Below are positions 5,427 to 8,815 of a DNA stretch of 8,815 bases, piece by piece. Location of the stretch: the NCBI GenBank assembly GCA_003156795.1, contig PMHU01000216.1, forward strand, positions 497 to 9,311. The letters run 5' to 3'. Made by a program: the position numbers and the translations under genes. Numbering within the stretch: the stretch's first letter is position 1; each line of letters opens with the position of its first letter. This stretch comes from Acidimicrobiaceae bacterium. GTDB lineage: Bacteria; Actinomycetota; Acidimicrobiia; Acidimicrobiales; Palsa-688. The notes below the pieces were generated by a model. That model made no database searches, was not told the origin of the DNA, and saw only the letters and a program-made list of their open reading frames with translations.

Positions 5427-7466
5427 ATGTCGCAACAGCAGGTCTTCAGCGACCGCTACGAAATGGTCAGCCACATCGCGCGGGGTGGTATGGCCCAGGT
5501 CTACCGGGCGCGAGACCTGCTCCTTGACCGTCCGGTTGCGCTCAAGGTCCTCTTCCCCGAGCTCTCGGTCGACCGCTCCTTCGTGGAACGGTTCCGCCGC
5601 GAGGCCAAGGCCGCTGCCAACCTGACCCACCCCAACATCGTCTCCATCTTCGACTGGGGCCAAGGCGAGCACACCTACTTCATAGTGATGGAGTTCGTCG
5701 ACGGATCGACGCTCTCGTCGCTCATACGGCAGGGACCCATCGAAGCGGCCCGGGCCGCTGCCATCGGTGCCGACGTGGCCGCCGCCCTCGAGTTCGCCCA
5801 CCGACGCGGGGTGATCCATCGCGACGTGAAGCCGGGCAACGTCCTCATCGACAACAACGGTCAGGTCAAGGTGGCCGACTTCGGCATCGCCCGGGCCGTG
5901 GGTTCTGATGGCGACCTCACCCAAACCGGGTCGGTGATGGGAACGGCCACGTACTTCTCGCCGGAGCAGGCCCAAGGGCACGGCGTCGACGCTCGCAGCG
6001 ATGTCTACTCTCTCGGCGTCGTCCTCTATGAGATGGTGACGGGCAAGCCGCCCTTCGCCGGCGACAATCCGGTCTCGATCGCCTACAAGCACGTCAAGGA
6101 AGTGGCGCCCAACCCGGGTGAGATCAACCGGGACGTTCCAGCCAACTTCGAAGCCATCGTCATGAAGGCCATGGCCAAGGACCCTGGGGAGCGTTACCAG
6201 AGCGCTGAGGAGCTGCGAGCCGACCTGGTCCGCTTCGGCAACGGGCAGCCGGTTGCGGCGGCGACCGACGCCACCCGGGTCGTCTCGGCCATCGTGGTCG
6301 GGGCCGGAACTTCGGTCGGGGTCGATGCGACCCGGGTCCAATCCGCAGCCGGTGGCACCGCCACCCTGCCCGTCACGCCCGGTGGTGGAGGTCCGGGGGG
6401 CCCCGGAGGAGCGGGGTGGTCCGGGGATGGGGGCTCGAGTGGTGGAGGCGGCTCGGCCGAAGAGCACCGGTCACGAGCCGGGCTCTACGGGGCCCTGGCC
6501 GTCCTGCTCGTGCTGCTGATCGCGGCGGGCTACTTCGGCGGCCGGGCCGCCGGATGGTTCGGCACCTCCACCAAAACGCTCACGATCCCGTCCAACCTCA
6601 CCAACAAGACCTCGGCCGCGGCTCAGAGCGAGCTGCAGCAGATGGGCTTCACCAACGTGACTACCAAGCCAGAGTCCAGCTCCCAAGTGGCGCTCGGGAA
6701 CGTGATCTCGACCACCCCGCCACCGGGAACGACCTTGCGCAGCAATCAGCCCGTCGTACTTTCGGTCAGCGACGGGCCGGTGTCGGTCACGGTCCCCAAC
6801 GTCGTGGGCAAGACCCAGAGCGCGGCCACGGAGTTGCTCACGGCCGCCGGGTTCATCCCCAACGTGACCCCGCAGACCTCCGACACCGTCGCGTCGGGTG
6901 TCGTCATCAGCACCAGCCCGGCTGGTAACCAGTCGGCCGGACAGGGCACCGCGGTCCAGGTGATCGTCTCGAGCGGGAAGCAACAGGTGACGATACCGTC
7001 GCTCGTCGGTCAAGGTCCCGAAGTGGCGAGCCAAGAGCTCGGAGCGCTCCAGCTGAAAGTGGCCTTCTCGCCGGAAGCGTCGCCCACCATCCCGGCCGGC
7101 GAGGTCACCCGCACCAGCCCTCCCGCCAATTCCCAGGTAGCCGTCGGCTCCACGGTCACGGTCTTCGTGTCCACCGGCGCCCCGCCCGTGACGGTGCCGA
7201 ACGTGGTCGGCAAGAGCCAGGCGGCGGCCACCCAGGCGCTCGAGAACGCCGGCTTCACCGTTTCCATCAGCCCGACGACCGAGACGGTCACCGACCCCAA
7301 CCAGGACGGCAAGGTCCAGTCCGAGACCCCGACCGCCGGCACACAGGCGGCTCAAGGATCGACGGTCACCTTGGTCATCGGCTCCTACCAGCCGGGGGGG
7401 AGCACGACCACGGCGACTTCCACCACGACGGCCCCGGGCGGAGGTGCTGACGCCCGGAGATTCTAA
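5427..7466 (+). CDS. pknB: PknB: PASTA-domain Ser/Thr protein kinase
   Basis: The 679-residue transmembrane kinase has its catalytic domain at about 11-270. Motifs: Gly-rich loop IARGGMAQV (17-25), VALKV with K40, E59, HRDVKPGN (131-138, D133, N138), DFG 151-153 and an activation loop TQTGSVMGT (165-173). T165 and T167 align with the two autophosphorylated threonines of mycobacterial PknB. A juxtamembrane linker (271-352) carries two DATRV motifs (281-285, 300-304) and a Gly-rich stretch (318-343). A membrane helix (about 353-375) leads to four PASTA domains (383-450, 452-517, 519-584, 586-653) and a Thr-rich tail. PASTA domains bind muropeptides or lipid II. Likely substrates are its operon neighbours. 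It is the only kinase here; mycobacteria have pknA just before pknB. It is the last gene of the operon. Confidence 0.96.
   Translation: MSQQQVFSDRYEMVSHIARGGMAQVYRARDLLLDRPVALKVLFPELSVDRSFVERFRREAKAAANLTHPNIVSIFDWGQGEHTYFIVMEFVDGSTLSSLIRQGPIEAARAAAIGADVAAALEFAHRRGVIHRDVKPGNVLIDNNGQVKVADFGIARAVGSDGDLTQTGSVMGTATYFSPEQAQGHGVDARSDVYSLGVVLYEMVTGKPPFAGDNPVSIAYKHVKEVAPNPGEINRDVPANFEAIVMKAMAKDPGERYQSAEELRADLVRFGNGQPVAAATDATRVVSAIVVGAGTSVGVDATRVQSAAGGTATLPVTPGGGGPGGPGGAGWSGDGGSSGGGGSAEEHRSRAGLYGALAVLLVLLIAAGYFGGRAAGWFGTSTKTLTIPSNLTNKTSAAAQSELQQMGFTNVTTKPESSSQVALGNVISTTPPPGTTLRSNQPVVLSVSDGPVSVTVPNVVGKTQSAATELLTAAGFIPNVTPQTSDTVASGVVISTSPAGNQSAGQGTAVQVIVSSGKQQVTIPSLVGQGPEVASQELGALQLKVAFSPEASPTIPAGEVTRTSPPANSQVAVGSTVTVFVSTGAPPVTVPNVVGKSQAAATQALENAGFTVSISPTTETVTDPNQDGKVQSETPTAGTQAAQGSTVTLVIGSYQPGGSTTTATSTTTAPGGGADARRF
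6395..6433 (+). other. G-run tract (possible G-quadruplex) coding the PknB Gly-rich linker
   Basis: Four runs of at least four G lie on the coding strand: 6395-6400, 6413-6416, 6423-6426 and 6429-6433, with intervening stretches of 12, 6 and 2 nt. The first run is followed directly by CCCC, which could pair with it and compete with a quadruplex. The tract encodes the Gly-rich segment between the kinase domain and the membrane helix. It may simply reflect glycine codons in a high-GC genome; function is not shown. Confidence 0.35.
6573..7385 (+). repeat. Four tandem PASTA-domain units within pknB
   Basis: Units at about 6573-6776, 6780-6977, 6981-7178 and 7182-7385 each encode roughly 66-68 residues with the pattern [V/I]P.[V/L]..., a helix ending GF or an equivalent, V.S..P..G and a closing V.V..S or V.L..G strand. 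Units 2 and 4 both open with TVPNVVGK followed by Q.AAT (DNA from 6789 and 7191) and look closest to each other. Unit 3 is the most divergent (TIPSLVGQGPEVASQ). Unit 4 has an extra loop, DPNQDGKV. Four units is the number found in mycobacterial PknB. Confidence 0.85.
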
Positions 7467-7475
7467 GAACCTGCT

Positions 7476-8099
7476 CTAGCCCTTGAGCTGCGCCTCGGCG
7501 AAGGGGACGGCGGCCAAAGCGTCGGACTGACCGCAGGTGGCCAGCCAGTTCGCCATCAGCCGGTGACCCCCGTCGGTCAGGATCGACTCGGGATGGAACT
7601 GCACCCCTTCGATGGGCAGGGTGCGGTGCCGCAGCCCCATGACGGTTCCGTCCTCGGTCCAGGCCGAGGCCTCGAGCACTTCGGGTATCGAGTCGGCGGC
7701 CACTACCAGCGAGTGGTACCTGGTCGCCACCAGAGGCTCCGGCAGACCAAAGAAGACTCCCCGGCCGTCGTGGGTGAGCTCGGAGGTCTTGCCGTGCATG
7801 ACCTGGTGACGGACCACCTCGCCGCTGAACACCTGACCGATGCACTGGTGGCCCAGGCACACGCCCAGCACCGGGGTCAATAGCCCGAGCTCCTCGATCA
7901 GTGAGCAGCTGACCCCCGCGCTTTCGGGCCGGCCCGGACCGGGAGATATCAGCACCCCGTCGGGTTCCAAAGCGCGGGCTTCGGCCACGTCGATGGCGTC
8001 GTTGCGGTATACGAGCGGCTCGGCGCCGAGCTGACCGAGGTACTGGACCAGGTTGTAAACGAAGGAGTCGTAGTTGTCGACTACCAGGATTCGCGCCAC
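7476..8099 (-). CDS. trpG: Class I glutamine amidotransferase subunit: anthranilate / aminodeoxychorismate synthase component II
   Basis: The 207-residue protein is a complete, single-domain glutaminase that passes ammonia to a chorismate-using partner (TrpE for tryptophan, PabB for folate). Visible motifs are the family N-terminus ILVVDNYDSFVYNL (4-17), the oxyanion-loop ISPGPG (51-56), the nucleophile elbow GVCLGHQ (79-85, C81), HGKTS (102-106), RYHSL (127-131) and the catalytic HPES (169-172, H169 and E171). The partner gene is not in the window, and the sequence cannot separate TrpG from PabA; one protein may serve both. The symbol follows mycobacterial trpG, which also lies tail to tail with pknB. 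The start is GTG at 8099. An AGGAGG is 14 nt upstream, long for a Shine-Dalgarno site, and a TAGCCT -10-like box lies 6 nt upstream. The stop is 9 bp from the pknB stop. Confidence 0.93.
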   Translation of the reverse strand: MARILVVDNYDSFVYNLVQYLGQLGAEPLVYRNDAIDVAEARALEPDGVLISPGPGRPESAGVSCSLIEELGLLTPVLGVCLGHQCIGQVFSGEVVRHQVMHGKTSELTHDGRGVFFGLPEPLVATRYHSLVVAADSIPEVLEASAWTEDGTVMGLRHRTLPIEGVQFHPESILTDGGHRLMANWLATCGQSDALAAVPFAEAQLKG

Positions 8100-8105
8100 G
8101 GTCCG

Positions 8106-8111
8106 AGGCTA
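8106..8111 (-). promoter_or_regulatory. Candidate -10 box of trpG (leaderless transcript)
   Basis: On the minus strand TAGCCT fits TANNNT and ends 6 nt before the GTG start at 8099, the spacing expected when transcription begins at the start codon. No recognisable -35 is present. The competing view is a normal leader using AGGAGG (plus-strand CCTCCT 8114-8119), whose promoter would then lie inside crgA. Confidence 0.35.
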
Positions 8112-8118
8112 TCCCTCC

Positions 8119-8124
8119 TAGAGT
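8119..8124 (+). promoter_or_regulatory. Candidate -10 box of crgA (leaderless transcript)
   Basis: TAGAGT fits TANNNT and ends 7 nt before the ATG at 8132, again the distance typical of leaderless actinobacterial genes. Upstream bases 8096-8101 (CCACGG) do not resemble a -35. AGGGA at 8126-8130 is too close to the ATG to act as a ribosome site, and GAG at 8121-8123 is weak. The box overlaps the antisense of the AGGAGG in front of trpG. Confidence 0.4.
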
Positions 8125-8131
8125 CAGGGAT

Positions 8132-8443
8132 ATGCCGAGGAAGACCAAGGACGCGCCGGGCCGGGTTACCCCCAAAGGCGGCAGTGTTAAGCGGACCTCG
8201 TCCAGCTCCGGCGGGACGGGTGCGGGCGGGGCCAACACCGGGCGATACACGCCGCCGATACCGCGCGAGTACCGGTCCAGCCCGTGGTGGGTACCCGCCC
8301 TCATCCTGACCTTCTTTGGCGCCGGGATACTGGTGATCCTGCTCAACTACATGGGCGTCCTCGGCAACGCCAGCAACGTCTACCTGTTCATCGGGCTCGG
8401 CTGCATCGTGGCCGGCTTCATCGCCGCCACCCGCTGGCACTAA
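8132..8443 (+). CDS. crgA: CrgA: small divisome membrane protein
   Basis: A 103-residue protein. Residues 1-20 are basic (MPRKTKDAPGR...), 21-37 form a Ser/Gly/Thr-rich cytoplasmic linker, and two membrane helices span about 53-73 and 83-100. The extreme C-terminus, AATRWH, matches the conserved TMRWH end of actinobacterial CrgA. The SPWWVP entry into helix 1 is also typical. In Streptomyces CrgA restrains FtsZ ring formation; in mycobacteria it recruits FtsI, FtsQ and CwsA and supports wall synthesis at the septum and poles. The N-terminal region is longer and more Ser/Gly-rich than in M. tuberculosis (93 residues in total). The gene is divergent from trpG across 32 bp and lies at the far end of the wall-growth cluster, as in Mycobacterium and Streptomyces. 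Confidence 0.93.
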   Translation: MPRKTKDAPGRVTPKGGSVKRTSSSSGGTGAGGANTGRYTPPIPREYRSSPWWVPALILTFFGAGILVILLNYMGVLGNASNVYLFIGLGCIVAGFIAATRWH

Positions 8444-8456
8444 AGCTTCGAGACGA

Positions 8457-8474
8457 TCCCGGCGGTAGCCGGGA
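8457..8474 (+). terminator. Candidate crgA transcription terminator hairpin
   Basis: TCCCGGC-GGTA-GCCGGGA forms a perfect 7-bp GC-rich stem with a 4-nt loop, starting 14 nt after the crgA stop. No U-tract follows (the next bases are CCGGGG), so it is an L-shaped or U-less candidate of the kind common in high-GC actinobacteria, or a transcript-end stabiliser. Confidence 0.45.
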
Positions 8475-8506
8475 CCGGGGCGGGTACTTGGGTCTCTGGG
8501 AGGCGG

Positions 8507-8519
8507 GGTCCGCTGGACC
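8507..8519. repeat. Small inverted repeat GGTCC-GCT-GGACC
   Basis: A perfect 5-bp stem with a 3-nt loop lies 33 bp beyond the first hairpin in the convergent gap. It is symmetric in both directions and could be a second weak terminator element for crgA or for thiolase transcripts arriving from the right. No U-tract follows in either direction. A short repeat of this size can occur by chance. Confidence 0.3.
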
Positions 8520-8531
8520 AGGAAAACTTCA

Positions 8532-8591
8532 GGTGACCAGAGGGTAAAAACGCGTACGCGGTTACCAACGGGAAAGTTACATCCATGTGAC
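8532..8591. promoter_or_regulatory. Cluster of GTNAC elements in the crgA/thiolase convergent gap
   Basis: Four copies of the self-symmetric pentamer GTNAC occur in 60 bp: 8533-8537 (in GGTGACC), 8561-8565 (in GGTTACC), 8576-8580 (GTTACA) and 8587-8591 (TGTGAC). The last two form an imperfect inverted repeat, GTTACA-tcca-TGTGAC, and copies two and three are direct repeats 15 bp apart. Repeated GTNAC-type half-sites are reported for actinobacterial response regulators such as MtrA, but that link is inference. No gene start nearby would need an operator, which makes the function unclear. Confidence 0.35.
8551..8560. repeat. 10-bp perfect palindrome CGCGTACGCG
   Basis: The palindrome sits between GGTAA (8543-8547) and TTACC (8562-8566), giving a nested and slightly off-centre inverted repeat of about 24 bp. 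Read on the minus strand it is followed by TTTTT (complement of 8546-8550), so it could act as a weak terminator for the leftward thiolase transcript. As a DNA element it could also be an operator. Either role is inference. Confidence 0.35.
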
Positions 8592-8602
8592 ACTCCCCAA
8601 TG

Positions 8603-8623
8603 TTGTCCACAACCTGGGGATAA
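8603..8623. promoter_or_regulatory. Pair of inverted DnaA-box-like 9-mers
   Basis: TTGTCCACA at 8603-8611 equals the DnaA-box form favoured in high-GC actinobacteria. TGGGGATAA at 8615-8623 reads TTATCCCCA on the other strand, one mismatch from TTATCCACA. The two face each other with 3 bp between them, making a 21-bp imperfect palindrome. The surrounding 110 bp (8521-8630) is 51% GC, clearly below the rest of the window. The wall-growth cluster lies near oriC in mycobacteria and streptomycetes, so real DnaA binding is plausible. Two boxes alone are too few for an origin, and dnaA or dnaN are not seen here. Confidence 0.4.
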
Positions 8624-8656
8624 AGCTGGGGTGGGGTCCGCGGTTCGCTTAGCCCG

Positions 8657-8815
8657 CTAGCCCAAGCGCTCGATGATGGTTCCGTTGGCCATTCCGCCGC
8701 CTTCGCACATGGTCTGCAAACCGAATCGGCCGCCGGTGCGCTCCAGCTCGTTGAGCAGGGTGGACATCAGCTTGGTGCCGGAGCAGCCCAGAGGGTGGCC
8801 GATGGCGATGGCGCC
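8657..8815 (-). CDS. FadA-type thiolase (acetyl-CoA acyltransferase), C-terminal fragment
   Basis: Only the last 52 residues are in the window; the gene continues past the right edge. They contain both C-terminal catalytic motifs of thiolases: GHPLG with the catalytic His (fragment residue 7) and MCEGGG with the acid/base Cys (fragment residue 37), followed by the typical end GMANGTIIERLG. The family carries out thiolytic cleavage of 3-ketoacyl-CoA in beta-oxidation, or the reverse condensation, as a soluble tetramer or dimer. The QTMCEGGGMAN text resembles degradative FadA-type enzymes more than biosynthetic acetoacetyl-CoA thiolases, but substrate cannot be judged from this piece. It is convergent with crgA and is not part of the wall-growth cluster. 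Confidence 0.92.
   Translation of the reverse strand, partial: GAIAIGHPLGCSGTKLMSTLLNELERTGGRFGLQTMCEGGGMANGTIIERLG

Noticed and set aside
5355..6467. 370-codon minus-strand open frame opposite pknB
   Set aside because: It is antisense to the kinase domain, with His/Asp/Gly/Val-rich composition typical of GC-rich shadow frames and no recognisable motif.
6573..7385. Tandem repeats considered as a CRISPR or satellite array
   Set aside because: The periodicity is about 200 bp, stays in frame and is explained by PASTA protein domains. Repeats are divergent at DNA level.
7379..7394. CGGCT-CCTACC-AGCCG hairpin near the pknB end as a terminator
   Set aside because: It lies inside the coding region, about 70 bp before the stop, has a 5-bp stem and is followed by a G-run, not U.
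7375..8346. 323-codon minus-strand open frame overlapping trpG and crgA
   Set aside because: The trpG frame on the same strand has all catalytic motifs, and crgA is clear on the plus strand; this frame has none.
8521..8630. Full replication origin (oriC)
   Set aside because: There are only two box-like 9-mers, no strongly AT-rich unwinding region and no dnaA/dnaN in the window. It is kept only as a possible DnaA site.

Overview
This window is a high-GC, actinobacterial chromosomal segment that carries the conserved cell-wall-growth and Ser/Thr phospho-signalling cluster fhaA-fhaB-pstP-rodA-pbpA-pknB, followed by trpG/pabA and crgA. The same genes lie near the replication origin in Mycobacterium (Rv0020c to Rv0011c) and Streptomyces. 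GTG starts, translational overlaps, a CrgA ending in RWH and a PASTA kinase point to Actinomycetota. The short FhaA, the single kinase and the compact trpG-crgA junction suggest a lineage outside Mycobacterium and Streptomyces, possibly Acidimicrobiia, but that placement is inference.

Layout. Positions 1-38 hold the 5' part of a tRNA-Leu(CAG) on the minus strand. A divergent gap of about 100 bases leads into a six-gene plus-strand operon (138-7466). Spacing in the operon is very tight: 17 bp, then three consecutive 4-bp start/stop overlaps, then 13 bp. trpG/pabA lies on the minus strand tail to tail with pknB, only 9 bp apart. crgA is on the plus strand, separated from the trpG start by 32 bp. 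A 213-bp convergent gap (8444-8656) follows, and the window ends in the C-terminus of a minus-strand FadA-type thiolase (8657-8815).

How the genes work together. PknB would sense muropeptides or lipid II through four extracellular PASTA domains. It would phosphorylate targets that include the two FHA proteins and the wall-synthesis machinery, and PstP would reverse this. RodA (SEDS glycosyltransferase) and PbpA (class B transpeptidase) are the cognate polymerase/crosslinker pair for peptidoglycan. FhaA and FhaB are phosphothreonine-reading adaptors. CrgA is a small divisome membrane protein. TrpG/PabA (glutamine amidotransferase) and the thiolase are metabolic neighbours.

Overall the window is an ordinary core locus, and I do not see a new defence, mobile or biosynthetic system. 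The least explained DNA is the convergent gap 8444-8656. It drops to 51% GC over 8521-8630 and holds hairpins, a 10-bp palindrome, four GTNAC elements and a DnaA-box-like inverted pair, although neither flanking gene needs a promoter there. Also worth checking are the predicted back-to-back leaderless promoters between trpG and crgA, and the absence of pknA, a class E sortase gene and a DUF881 gene that related clusters carry.
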